Source: Pleurocapsa sp. MO_226.B13 (GTDB lineage: Bacteria > Cyanobacteriota > Cyanobacteriia > Cyanobacteriales > Xenococcaceae). Taken from it: a stretch of DNA of 9,925 nt. The number at the start of each line of letters is the position of its first letter. Position 1 is the first letter of the stretch. The notes below the pieces were generated by a model. That model saw nothing but the letters and a program-made list of their open reading frames with translations, was not told the origin of the DNA and did not search any database. Of the stretch, positions 1 through 6,992 are shown piece after piece. Position numbers and translations under genes: made by a program. The stretch covers positions 1 through 9,925 of the forward strand of contig JASJEI010000487.1 in NCBI GenBank assembly GCA_030064795.1. Reading direction: 5' to 3'.

Positions 1-235
1 TATCTGAGATTGATGAGCAGAAAAAAAGTCCATAATTAAGATTTAAACATCGCTAATATTTAACTTTTTCTATCATTAATTGCTCAATTAATTTTGTTCA
101 TCAATAATAATTATCCCTCTTTTGTCACTCTCCGAGAACTAAAATCAAGAGGAACTTGACTATCGTTGGCTAGAAGCCAGACCAGATAATGGATGTAGAA
201 TTACAGATTCTCAAACATAATGGCGCGATCGCGCC
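1..235. other. Left-edge AT-rich region without a recognised gene
   Basis: No complete gene is visible. The first 120 bases are AT-rich and stop-dense in all frames I checked. A short open stretch at 141-220 on the plus strand (EELDYRWLEARPDN...) ends at a TAA just before a perfect 14-bp palindrome. It has no start codon in the window and I do not recognise it. It could be the tail of a decayed gene or part of the left end of the neighbouring IS701-family element, but I could not identify that element's left terminal repeat. Confidence 0.4.
222..235. repeat. Extended HIP1 palindrome
   Basis: GGCGCGATCGCGCC is a perfect 14-bp palindrome with the cyanobacterial HIP1 octamer GCGATCGC at its centre. 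It stops exactly where the recognisable reading frame of the IS701-family transposase begins (codon AAA at 236). In that frame a TAA lies just upstream, so the native start of the transposase is not visible. The palindrome may mark a junction where the original 5' end was replaced; this is inference. Confidence 0.8.
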
Positions 236-1056
236 AAACCGACAGTTTCTATCATAGATCGATATTGCTCCGCATATAATGACCTATTTCCTGAAGTGAG
301 AAGCTATGAATGTTTTAAATATTTACATCAAGGAATGATCTCACCAATTAAAAGAAAGTTATTACCAGAAATAGCCAAAGTTGTTGGAATATCTTCACAT
401 CAATCATTACATCCTTGGTGCGCCTAAATTCGGAGGAAACCTCCGAGGCGGCGCATCCGCTTTCTAGGGAATTCACCCTGGTCAGTATCAGAACTAAAAG
501 CCAGAAGATTGACAATAACAAAAGAAGCATTAAAAAAGCAGGCAATTACAGTAGTAATTGATGAAACAGGAGATAGAAAGAAGGGAACAAAAACGGATTA
601 TGTAGCTCGTCAATATTTGGGAAGTGTGGGAAAAATAGATAAGGTCATAGTGTCAGTAAATGCGTAGGGAGTATATAAAAATATAACCTTTCCTTTAATC
701 TGTAAAGTTTTCAAACCCAAAAGAACATTAAAGGAGGGGGATGTATATAAAACCAAAATTGAATTGGCATCAGAAATAGTTAATGAGTTGATAGAATTTG
801 GCTTCCAGATTGAATTAGTATTGGCTGATAGTTTGTATGGTGAAGCTAGTTCATTTATCAGGACATTAGAGCAACATAAATTATCTTGGGTTTTGGCAAG
901 CTCGAAGTAACCACGGAGTTCTTATGCCGTCATCTCAAAGGGTTAGAGCTAACAAGTGGTGTAATATGAAGCGAATTTTTAGCAATCAAACCTCAGAAAC
1001 AAGATATATTCGCGCGTCTTATTTTTGGCAAGAGAAGAACCAGAACCTATTGGGAA
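236..1056 (+). pseudogene. IS701-family transposase, broken and 3' truncated
   Basis: Translating in shifting frames gives a recognisable IS701-family DDE transposase. The N-terminal part reads KPTVSIIDRYCSAYNDLFPE and then KRKLLPEIAKVVG (236-415). The central block contains the family hallmark VVIDETGDRKKG and later VLADSLYGE. The C-terminal block reads SNHGVLMP, KRIFS and then IIFGKRR-like residues. The gene is dead. A palindromic insertion splits it near 416-470, an in-frame TAG at 665-667 replaces the Tyr expected after VSVNA, a single-base shift occurs near 902-906, and another occurs near the CGCGCG at 1011-1016. The sequence ends in the YWE region, where the terminal repeat of the IS6-type element begins, so the last part of the protein is missing and does not reappear on the far side. 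Family assignment is from recalled conserved blocks. Confidence 0.85.
416..470. repeat. Palindromic insertion 1 (inside IS701 transposase)
   Basis: About 50 bases separate the codons for ...SSHQSLH from those for NSPWSVSELKARRL, which should be only a few residues apart in an IS701 transposase. The insert centres on CGGAGG-AAA-CCTCCG (431-445), flanked by GCGCC (420-424) and GGCGGCGC (447-454), so it can fold into a hairpin. It brings in a stop codon and destroys the frame. The core TCGGAGGNNNCCTCCGA is shared with the insertion at about 1829-1873. Confidence 0.75.
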
Positions 1057-1142
1057 GGTAGTGTTGCAAAAACTTGAGATTGGTTTGTAGTATAATTAAG
1101 CTTTAATTTACTACTAAATCGAATGAACACAAAGCAACCAAC

Positions 1143-1183
1143 GGGGCTTACAAGGTGCGGACGCAGGTTCCGCACACAGCCCC
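1143..1183. repeat. Palindromic insertion 2 (inside IS6 transposase)
   Basis: GGGGCT (1143-1148) pairs with AGCCCC (1178-1183), and GTGCGGA (1155-1161) pairs with TCCGCAC (1169-1175). It separates MNTKQPT from PLFKWKHFQ, residues that are nearly adjacent in IS6-family transposases, so about 40 bp appear to have been inserted after the gene was established. Confidence 0.75.
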
Positions 1184-1660
1184 TCTTCAAATGGAAACAT
1201 TTTCAGGGAGAAATAATTTTGCGCGCGTGTTCGTTGGTATCTAAAGTATGCCCTCAGTTACAGGAATCTTGAAGAAATAATGATCGAAAGAGGATTATCT
1301 GTAGACCACACGACAATCTACAGGTGGGTGATGATTTATGCACCTCAAATAGAAGAGAAAGCGAGAAAACATCTCAAGTCAACTAATGATTCAATGGGTG
1401 TAGATGAAACTTATATTAAGGTCAAGGGAAAGTGGAAGTATTTGGATCGTGCTGTAGACAGTAATGGCAATACGAAGAGACTTTATGCAAGCGTGCGAAA
1501 AGAGACCATCAAGCAGCCAAGAGATTTTTAAGAAAATTCCTCAAAGCTAGACATAATCAACAACCCAGAGTAATTAATGTAGATAAAAATCCGGCTGATC
1601 CTGTCGCGATTGAAGAACTCAAATTAGAAGGCATTCTTTCAATTGAATGTGAATTAAGAA

Positions 1661-1702
1661 GGGCGCGTCTCTTGAATTTATTTCAAGAGCTTGTGTCGCC
1701 CG
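1661..1702. repeat. Palindromic insertion 3, in frame
   Basis: The outer arms GGGCG (1661-1665) and CGCCC (1697-1701) and the perfect 8-bp inner arms CTCTTGAA (1669-1676) and TTCAAGAG (1682-1689) form a hairpin. It lies between the codons for ECELR and KYLNNIIEQDHRF of the IS6 transposase. It adds roughly 15 codons without a stop or frameshift, so the transposase could be read through it at this point. Confidence 0.75.
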
Positions 1703-1828
1703 TACAGAAAAAATATCTAAATAACATAATTGAACAAGACCATAGATTTCCGAAAAAACTAGCCAAATATAAGTTATATTTTCAGTATTTTCATACAGCT
1801 TGGAGAACCCGATCGAGGATATGAAATT

Positions 1829-1873
1829 GAGGACGCTTCGGTCGGAGGTTGCCTCCGACATTTCAGCCGTCCG
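1829..1873. repeat. Palindromic insertion 4 (inside IS6 transposase)
   Basis: GGACG (1831-1835) pairs with CGTCC (1868-1872), and the perfect GTCGGAGG (1841-1848) pairs with CCTCCGAC (1852-1859) around a 3-base loop. The element splits GYEI from MNAI of the IS6 transposase. Its core TCGGAGGNNNCCTCCGA also occurs in the insertion at 416-470, which suggests that both belong to one small dispersed repeat family. Confidence 0.75.
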
Positions 1874-1934
1874 TATGAATGCGATTGCGTTTAGGTCAAA
1901 TTGAAAATATAGCTAAAGAGGATATTTTGCGGTG

Positions 1935-2048
1935 CGACCCCGCGTCTATCACGGATACCGCGATGCGCAGCGAGTCATGCGCGGGCTTCGCATATCGGCG
2001 TAAGACGCAAGACAAAGGCTTTAGCCGCATGTACGCGCACGCCTGACA
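1935..2048. repeat. Palindromic insertion 5, composite, about 115 bp
   Basis: This GC-rich block separates the ILRC codons of the IS6 transposase from its final FVNSLFGIAV. It contains several nested inverted repeats, including GCGTCT (1942-1947) with AGACGC (2003-2008) and GGCT-TT-AGCC (2017-2026), plus alternating GCG-rich segments. It is more than twice as long as the other four insertions and looks like two or more palindromic units together. Confidence 0.65.
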
Positions 2049-2166
2049 GGACAAAGAGATTTTGTTAATTCTCTCTTTGGGATTGCTGTCTGAAAAATTA
2101 GTTAATCATAGGAATATTCTGTCTATTCAGATTTTTTGCAACACAACCATCTACTGAGTATTGCTT

Positions 2167-3843
2167 TCAATCATCGATGACAGTAAAATTGCGGGTGACC
2201 GTCCCCAGGTAAGTTCCTTTCAGGTTCTCGCCAGAGAACAAACGAAACGTAATGGTATTGACTCCTTCTTTCAGAATGTCTTTTTCGCCCACGGAGCCAC
2301 GGTTTGTGTCTCCAAATAGGCTATAGGGCTGACTGTTTTCAACTTTTACTTTTACTTTTTGGCCATTATTAAGATTAACCTCTACACTTCCCACCTGATT
2401 AACCAGGGGACTTCCGTCAGGAATACAGGCCGCAATTGTAATCTTGCGATCGTCAATATTGTCTTCAGATATCTTAGTATCATCTTCGAGAATGGCAATC
2501 ACCTTGTTGTTGTCGGTATCAATCAGGGTAATGTCGAGGTCAACTGTGGGCTCTTCTTGCTTCAGCTGGACCGAAAGGTTAGTGATACTTTGGACACAGC
2601 TAACGGCATCGGCAACTGGAATACCTAGCCTTTCGACTTGGTCCTGATTGAGTGCAATATAATCATTCTCCTTTTTTGCGTCCGGATCTAGGACCAGCTG
2701 TAGCGCATCGGCAAATTCCAGGACCGAGAATATGCGTTGGCACTCAGCTTGTTGAGTCAGTGCGGTGAGCGAATTTTGTAATGTTTCAAGGGTTTCAGTG
2801 TCGATAACACCCGCAGGCCCCTGAGGACCAGTCGCACCAGTCGCACCAGTTTTACCCTGAGGCCCCTGGGGACCTTGGGGACCAGTCGCACCAGTTTTAC
2901 CCTGAGGCCCCTGGGGACCTTGGGGACCAGTCGCACCAGTTTTACCCTGGGGACCTTGGGGACCAGTCGCACCAGTTTTACCCTGGGGACCTTGGGGACC
3001 AGTCGCACCAGTCGCACCAGTTTTACCCTGAGGCCCCTGGGGACCTTGGGGACCAGTCGCACCCTGAGGCCCCTGGGGACCTTGGGGACCGGTCTGAATC
3101 TCTACCCCTTGAGCGACATCCAGCACCGCCAGCAGGAGGGTTGACTCTGATGAGCCGTCGGTGACGGTAATCTTATGAATGCTGGTAGAGAGGAGGTTTG
3201 AAGACAGGCTGGCACCACTACCCAGCACACCATCGATGTTGGAGGTCCAGGTGGGAGCAGTGACCTCGGCGGGAATTGCGGAAAATAGCACAGAGGTGCC
3301 TGATGTCACAATAGAGCCATCGCTGGGACTGATAATTCGGGGACCTGTAACGAAGGAAACGTTATCCAGAACCAGGGTGGCAAAATTGCTGTTAGGATTC
3401 TGAATCAGGATGGAGGAGATTGGTGTATCACTCACAAAACCAATAAAGCCTTCGGCGTTTATGGCTGGGAAGTCATAGGTTTCATCGTTAAAGGTGACCC
3501 GGGCTGAGTCGCCAACGGACTTGGGTGCTGAGTAGTTTACCCCCCAGGCTAGAACGGGTTTAGGAAAGTGAATGGTCAGGGATGTCTGGGGGTTACCATC
3601 GAGGCCAAGGTAAAGGGAGGGGGTGTCGTTAAAAGCATGGGAGTTGGTTTCATCGATGATGACCATACTGCCCGTCGCGCCAATCGGTCGTACGGTCTCA
3701 AGCTGCAGTACACCGACCGTATTTGTGTCGTTATAAATTAAGGTGCGGGGACGCTCCGTGTCAAAGGTTTCAATGGTTAACGGATTGTCTTTTACTGCGG
3801 CTTCCCAGGTGTCTCGGGTATAAAAGGTGGTAGTTGTACTCAT
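2167..3843 (-). CDS. Collagen-like Gly-X-Y repeat protein with beta-sandwich domains
   Basis: The product has 558 residues. Residues 1-166 resemble the jelly-roll-like domain common in cyanobacterial and PEP-CTERM-type surface proteins (TWEAAV near the start, [14 protein letters not shown], then LVLDNVSF). Residues 167-250 look like an Ig-type beta domain. Residues 252-344 are 31 uninterrupted Gly-X-Y triplets built from GPQ, GKT and GAT. Residues 345-558 are an acidic beta-rich C-terminal domain ending [16 protein letters not shown] see no N-terminal signal peptide, no transmembrane segment and no C-terminal sorting motif, so location is uncertain. GGAAG lies nine bases before the ATG. The gene begins 55 bases after the methyltransferase gene on the same strand, so co-transcription is likely. 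Function is unknown; a structural or adhesive fibre role is the usual guess for bacterial collagen-like proteins. Confidence 0.9.
   Translation of the reverse strand: MSTTTTFYTRDTWEAAVKDNPLTIETFDTERPRTLIYNDTNTVGVLQLETVRPIGATGSMVIIDETNSHAFNDTPSLYLGLDGNPQTSLTIHFPKPVLAWGVNYSAPKSVGDSARVTFNDETYDFPAINAEGFIGFVSDTPISSILIQNPNSNFATLVLDNVSFVTGPRIISPSDGSIVTSGTSVLFSAIPAEVTAPTWTSNIDGVLGSGASLSSNLLSTSIHKITVTDGSSESTLLLAVLDVAQGVEIQTGPQGPQGPQGATGPQGPQGPQGKTGATGATGPQGPQGKTGATGPQGPQGKTGATGPQGPQGPQGKTGATGPQGPQGPQGKTGATGATGPQGPAGVIDTETLETLQNSLTALTQQAECQRIFSVLEFADALQLVLDPDAKKENDYIALNQDQVERLGIPVADAVSCVQSITNLSVQLKQEEPTVDLDITLIDTDNNKVIAILEDDTKISEDNIDDRKITIAACIPDGSPLVNQVGSVEVNLNNGQKVKVKVENSQPYSLFGDTNRGSVGEKDILKEGVNTITFRLFSGENLKGTYLGTVTRNFTVIDD
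2826..3086 (-). repeat. Tandem minisatellite encoding the collagen region
   Basis: Six near-identical DNA units, each beginning GACCAGTCGCACC on the plus strand, run head to tail at 2826-2879, 2880-2924, 2925-2960, 2961-2996, 2997-3050 and 3051-3086. Their lengths are 54, 45, 36, 36, 54 and 36 bp, all multiples of 9, so units differ by whole Gly-X-Y triplets and the frame is always kept. Near-identity at the DNA level suggests recent slippage or unequal exchange, and the array is likely to vary in length between strains. Confidence 0.9.
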
Positions 3844-3898
3844 GGTGGGAGACTTCCAATAATTGTTGGTAAGTAGTGAGCAAGATAAATTTGACTGG

Positions 3899-5608
3899 CT
3901 ACACAGCGATTAATGCCCTGGATGGTCGCGACTCTGTATTCCCACGGACCAATAGGTCTCTAGCCTGCTTGTGGTCAGGATCCAGATTGAGAACCTGTTT
4001 GAGAAGGATGTTTGCCCGGTGACTGTGTCCTAGTTGCTGACAGCACAGGGCCATGTTGAACAGGGTATTAATCTGTTGGCCATGGATTTGAATTGATTGT
4101 TCAAAGTAGTTCAGCGCCCGCTTATACTCCTGGAGCTGAAAGCAAAAACTGGCTAGTTTAAAGGCAAAATCATTGTCTTCACCAATGGGGAAGTAGCGCT
4201 GCCAAACCTGGTCGATCGCACTCAACACAGCCGTATGTTCCTGGGAGGAAACGTCAGAAGCAAGCTGCTGTAGTCGGGGTAGGTAGCGGTTAAATTGATG
4301 GCTGTCGTAGTGGCTGAGGCGCAGGTAGGCCAGAATGTCGGCCACACTCGTTTGGTCCAGGGTTTGACGGAGGTGTTTGGTAATGCGGAAAAAGTCGTCG
4401 GGGCCAAAGGTTTGCACGTAGCGATCGTAAGCCCATTGGGTCTGACGGTAGCGCTCGGGGTGTTGGCTCATAATTAGGGCAATGACACAGAGGCTTTGGT
4501 GGGCTGTATTGGGGGTGAGGGCAATACCACCCTGGAGTTCGCACCAGGTTTGAAATAGACCATAATTGACGCTGAGGGAGAAACAGCCGTGGTGGGTAAC
4601 CAGTCTGGGGGGACGATTGCCCTGGAGTTGGCTGAGGTCGAGTTTACCTTTGTCGGCAGAGAGGAGGAGTAGTCCTTGTTGGGAAAGGGCTTGTAGTCGT
4701 TTGAGACAGAGGAGTCCAGTGCTAGGTACGAGGAGGTGAGTGTCCGTAAGACGCTGTTGATAGTGGCGAAGGAGAGCTTGCAGGTGGGGATCTAAGTCGG
4801 TGAAGTTGGTGGGTTGGTAGTCGTAGTGAAGTTCGATATGCTCTAGGAGTTCGGCAGAGTCCAGAGTTTTGGGATCCTGCTGGCAGAAGAGGGAAACCAG
4901 GCAGGTGTGGACTTGACCATTGTCGATGTAGTAGAGGTCTTGAGGAATGCTGTCAAAAAGGTAGTTGGCAACGACCACCAAGGGACGCTCAAGGGTTTGA
5001 GGCGTGAGGATTTCGCCGCTGTGCTGGAGGCTGAGTTGATTATCTCGGCTAATGTCAAAGCGAGCAATATCGAGGATGCCTCGTTGAAAGAAGGGTCGAA
5101 ATTGGGGATGACGGTTCCAAGCATCAAGGTTAGCTTGGGCAAAGTCTGTAAGGATATAGCGGAAATTAGTCAGGGGAAGGTGGCTTTGCTCACAAAGCTG
5201 GGTGAGGTGAGTAAGGAAGTGGAAAGCAAAGCGACCAGAGCCAGCACCGAGTTCACACAGGTAGAGGGGTTGAGCACTGGTGAGATGTTGGGCTCGATCT
5301 TGCCAATGGGCAAAAACTATTTCAGCGTAGGCGATCGCAATGGTAGGGTTGCTGGTGATGTAGTGGGGTACTTCGCCCTGGGACCAGGCGTTGAGGCCCC
5401 GTTGGGTGAAGTAGTCCCGTTGTAGAGTCCACAGTAGGGATTGGGAAAGCAGTTGAGATTTAGCGACACAAAATCCTCTGCGATCGCGTTCGAGGTTGTT
5501 GAGGGTGCTGAGTTGTTTTTGGGAGGATGGTGGCATGGGTGAGGTGCAGACTTCCTCAAAAGGTTGTCTGGGGAATCGTCTTCTTTTTTTGCCGATGTTG
5601 TAAACCAT
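3899..5608 (-). CDS. SAM-dependent methyltransferase, MidA/DUF185-like, with C-terminal TPR repeats
   Basis: The product has 569 residues. The SAM-binding motif I is [11 protein letters not shown] (117-127), preceded by a segment ([21 protein letters not shown]) like the region before motif I in the MidA/NDUFAF7 (DUF185) family. [19 protein letters not shown] (211-229) matches that family's ANE-FDALPVD region. Residues about 480-550 form two TPR-like helical repeats ([22 protein letters not shown] and [18 protein letters not shown]). NDUFAF7 methylates an arginine of a complex I subunit; the substrate here cannot be read from the sequence. ATG 5608 has only a weak purine-rich upstream stretch, and Met25 (5536) is an alternative start, so the first 24 basic residues are uncertain. 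The gene lies just upstream of the collagen-like gene. Confidence 0.8.
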   Translation of the reverse strand: MVYNIGKKRRRFPRQPFEEVCTSPMPPSSQKQLSTLNNLERDRRGFCVAKSQLLSQSLLWTLQRDYFTQRGLNAWSQGEVPHYITSNPTIAIAYAEIVFAHWQDRAQHLTSAQPLYLCELGAGSGRFAFHFLTHLTQLCEQSHLPLTNFRYILTDFAQANLDAWNRHPQFRPFFQRGILDIARFDISRDNQLSLQHSGEILTPQTLERPLVVVANYLFDSIPQDLYYIDNGQVHTCLVSLFCQQDPKTLDSAELLEHIELHYDYQPTNFTDLDPHLQALLRHYQQRLTDTHLLVPSTGLLCLKRLQALSQQGLLLLSADKGKLDLSQLQGNRPPRLVTHHGCFSLSVNYGLFQTWCELQGGIALTPNTAHQSLCVIALIMSQHPERYRQTQWAYDRYVQTFGPDDFFRITKHLRQTLDQTSVADILAYLRLSHYDSHQFNRYLPRLQQLASDVSSQEHTAVLSAIDQVWQRYFPIGEDNDFAFKLASFCFQLQEYKRALNYFEQSIQIHGQQINTLFNMALCCQQLGHSHRANILLKQVLNLDPDHKQARDLLVRGNTESRPSRALIAV

Positions 5609-5684
5609 GGTTTTTCGTTGATTTCTTTTGATGGGATAACTGTATGCTGTGCAATTTTTGTGAGGGAGCTAATATTTTGGCGGC

Positions 5685-5827
5685 GTTGGGTTTTGTACCT
5701 CAACAACCCAACCTACTGTCGCGTCCAGACTAAAATGCTGGGTCGATCTTTTTCTTGTTCCCCCAGACTTGGGGGTTAGGGTGCTTGAATAAATTCGCGA
5801 ACCCTAATAAATTAAGCTAGACGCGAC
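5685..5827. repeat. Composite miniature inverted-repeat element, copy A
   Basis: Two abutting units fill most of the gap between the GNAT and methyltransferase genes. Unit 1 (5685-5716) has GTTGGGTT (5685-5692) facing AACCCAAC (5705-5712) and ends CCTAC. Unit 2 (5718-5827) is bounded by GTCGCGTC (5718-5725) and GACGCGAC (5820-5827), with further imperfect terminal match and an internal hairpin CCCCC-AGACTT-GGGGG (5760-5775). The same two units in the same relative order, inverted, occur at 8783-8961. It has no coding capacity and resembles a MITE. The hairpin has no T-tract in the direction of the flanking genes, so I do not call it a terminator. Confidence 0.75.
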
Positions 5828-5848
5828 ACTACATTTTCAGATGTTTTC

Positions 5849-6925
5849 TCATGCGGCCAGTGCCATGTCTCTATGTCGGGACGCTACTGGGACTACCTGT
5901 CCCTCGAAATCGCGATCGCTAAAAAATCGATTTATTTCTGAAAATAATGCCTTGTCGCTTTGACGATCGCCCAAATAATACAGCTCCTCCTCATAGTCCT
6001 CTTCTTCGGGGCGGATCACTTTGAATGGCAAAGGTCGAAAGCCGACTTTACCCATGGCTTTTTTGGATGGGATGTTGTCTTTATAGGTTGTGGCATAACA
6101 GCAGCGCAAACCCAAATAACGGCAGGCCCAGTCGAGCATGATGGTTACTGCTTGAGGGCCATACCCATATCCTTGAAAATCCTTGCCTAGCCAGTAGTGG
6201 AAAAAGCCGACGTCTTTGGATCGTTCGAGACCCACGGAACCAATGAAGCCCCAGTAGCGGTGGTTGACGGCAAACAGGTGTTTTGCGGCTGTTTTTTGAT
6301 TCGTTTGGAGCCATTGTTGCCAGTCTTCGTCCTCTTCGTCAAAGTCTGGCAGGTTACAAAGTTCGCCAATAGTGGGGTCGGCATATTGCCAGAGAAAGTC
6401 GTCTTCGTGGTAACTTTGCAGGGGGGTTAGGATTAATGGGTCAGCGCCCAGGGCTTTTATACCTTTGGGCAGGGCTTTAGTTCGGTGTTGTAATTGTTGG
6501 TAATCGTCGATTAATGATTGGTGAGTAGAATACCGATCGTGATTAATAGCTCGTTGCAAAACTTGTTCTGCCGAGCCAAACATACCGAGCTGTTGGTAGG
6601 CTTGGCTGAGCAGGTGCAGGTTGTCGATGCTGTGACGGGGTAGCTTTTTGTCGGACACAGCTCTTTCTAGACGATTTTGATATTCTTCGCAGCAGTGAAT
6701 GATTAACGGCCAGTCCTTTAGGTGCTTGCAGGCTTTAATTAACAGGAGGATAGTTGTTGTGGGAAGATTGGCGATGACTGCTTTGTTGTTTGATTGTCCG
6801 TGGTCTGGGAAGAATTTTTCCCGCAGGAAAGTAATATAATCTTGTCTTTGTTGGGCGTTAATGTTTTGTTGGCAGAGGGTTTTGAGTTTGTGTTGCCAGT
6901 TGGCTGGGGTGGGATGATTACTCAT
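5849..6925 (-). CDS. GNAT acetyltransferase (RimJ/RimL type) with N-terminal helical/TPR region
   Basis: The product has 358 residues. Residues about 1-150 are alpha-helical, with TPR-like repeats (LHLLSQAYQQLGMFGSAEQVLQRAI at 103-127). Residues 160-318 are a RimJ/RimL-type GNAT domain: LILTPLQSYHEDDF at its start, FIGSVGLERS (227-236), the acetyl-CoA loop FQGYGYGPQAV (250-260), and the motif B region NIPSKKAMGKVGFRPLP (284-300). This family transfers acetyl from acetyl-CoA, often to a protein N-terminus; the substrate here is unknown. The ATG at 6925 has no clear ribosome binding site. The gene is first in a minus-strand trio, but 240 bp containing a miniature repeat separate it from the methyltransferase gene, so co-transcription is less certain there. 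It starts 67 bp from the divergent yefM gene. Confidence 0.82.
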   Translation of the reverse strand: MSNHPTPANWQHKLKTLCQQNINAQQRQDYITFLREKFFPDHGQSNNKAVIANLPTTTILLLIKACKHLKDWPLIIHCCEEYQNRLERAVSDKKLPRHSIDNLHLLSQAYQQLGMFGSAEQVLQRAINHDRYSTHQSLIDDYQQLQHRTKALPKGIKALGADPLILTPLQSYHEDDFLWQYADPTIGELCNLPDFDEEDEDWQQWLQTNQKTAAKHLFAVNHRYWGFIGSVGLERSKDVGFFHYWLGKDFQGYGYGPQAVTIMLDWACRYLGLRCCYATTYKDNIPSKKAMGKVGFRPLPFKVIRPEEEDYEEELYYLGDRQSDKALFSEINRFFSDRDFEGQVVPVASRHRDMALAA

Positions 6926-6953
6926 AATGGTTTTATTGAATCAAAAAAGAGGC

Positions 6954-6959
6954 TATAAT
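6954..6959 (+). promoter_or_regulatory. Probable -10 box of the yefM-yoeB promoter
   Basis: A perfect TATAAT lies 33 bases upstream of the yefM ATG. Transcription would begin around 6966, inside the adjacent TGTACA-type palindrome, which fits repression by a bound antitoxin complex. I see no good -35 box at 17 bp spacing; TTTTAT at 6931-6936 is weak. Confidence 0.5.
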
Positions 6960-6965
6960 TTTATA

Positions 6966-6983
6966 TGTACTTAAGTATGTACA
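6966..6983. promoter_or_regulatory. Putative YefM-YoeB autoregulatory operator
   Basis: TGTACTTAAGTATGTACA contains outward arms TGTAC (6966-6970) and GTACA (6979-6983) around an ACTTAAGT-centred spacer. YefM-type antitoxins are known to bind operators with a TGTACA core, and the site sits directly upstream of yefM, over the expected transcription start. The same site lies in the promoter region of the divergent GNAT gene, so it might influence that gene too (inference). Confidence 0.65.
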
Positions 6984-6992
6984 ACTCTCACC

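Larger units (their letters stand above)
1124..2092 (+). pseudogene. IS6-family transposase, multiply interrupted
   Basis: The gene starts at ATG 1124 (MNTKQPT...PLFKWKHFQGEIIL). It continues after a frameshift near 1221-1230 as RWYLKYALSYRNLEEIMIERGLS and then VDHTTIYRW and NDSMGVDETYIKVKGKWKY. Single-base shifts occur between about 1470 and 1505. It then reads RFLRKFLKARHNQQPRVINVDKNPA, VAIEELKLEGILSIECELR, YLNNIIEQDHRF, FHTAWRT and GQIENIAKEDILRC, and ends FVNSLFGIAV-stop. DDE residues are visible as the Asp of VDETYIKVKG, the Asp of NVDKNP and a Glu in the CELR region. The reading is broken by palindromic insertions near codon 8, after CELR, after GYEI and after ILRC. No intact open frame remains; the longest open piece is 1280-1531, which is not a functional protein. 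Confidence 0.88.
1057..2148 (+). mobile_element. Decayed IS6-family insertion sequence
   Basis: The terminal inverted repeats are GGTAGTGTTGCAAAAACT at 1057-1074 and the reverse complement of ATTTTTTGCAACACAACC at 2131-2148. They match at about 15 of 18 positions and carry the GTGTTGCAAA typical of IS6-family ends. The element spans 1092 bp, but four palindromic insertions account for roughly 240 bp. Without them it would be about 850 bp, close to the usual size of cyanobacterial IS6-family elements. I see no 8-bp target duplication: the left flank is ATTGGGAA and the right flank ATCTACTG. One end lies in the IS701 remnant and the other only 18 bp from the stop codon of the collagen-like gene, so a deletion or recombination next to the element is likely. 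Confidence 0.88.

Noticed and set aside
1619..1861. 80-residue minus-strand open frame
   Set aside because: It is antisense to the IS6 transposase remnant and spans two palindromic insertions, so it has no independent support.
2812..3090. CRISPR array
   Set aside because: The regular repeats are contiguous, have no unique spacers and encode Gly-X-Y triplets in frame.
2757..3144. Open frames on both strands across the collagen repeats (101 aa minus, 89 aa plus)
   Set aside because: They are other-frame readings of the 9-bp-periodic repeat, which stays open in every phase. Only the 558-residue frame has flanking domains and a start with a plausible ribosome binding site.
4907..5425. 172-residue plus-strand open frame opposite the methyltransferase
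   Set aside because: It lies wholly antisense to a gene with clear SAM-binding and TPR motifs, and I see no recognisable domain in it.
5760..5775. CCCCC-AGACTT-GGGGG as an intrinsic terminator
   Set aside because: On neither strand is the stem followed by a T-tract. It is an internal hairpin of the miniature element.
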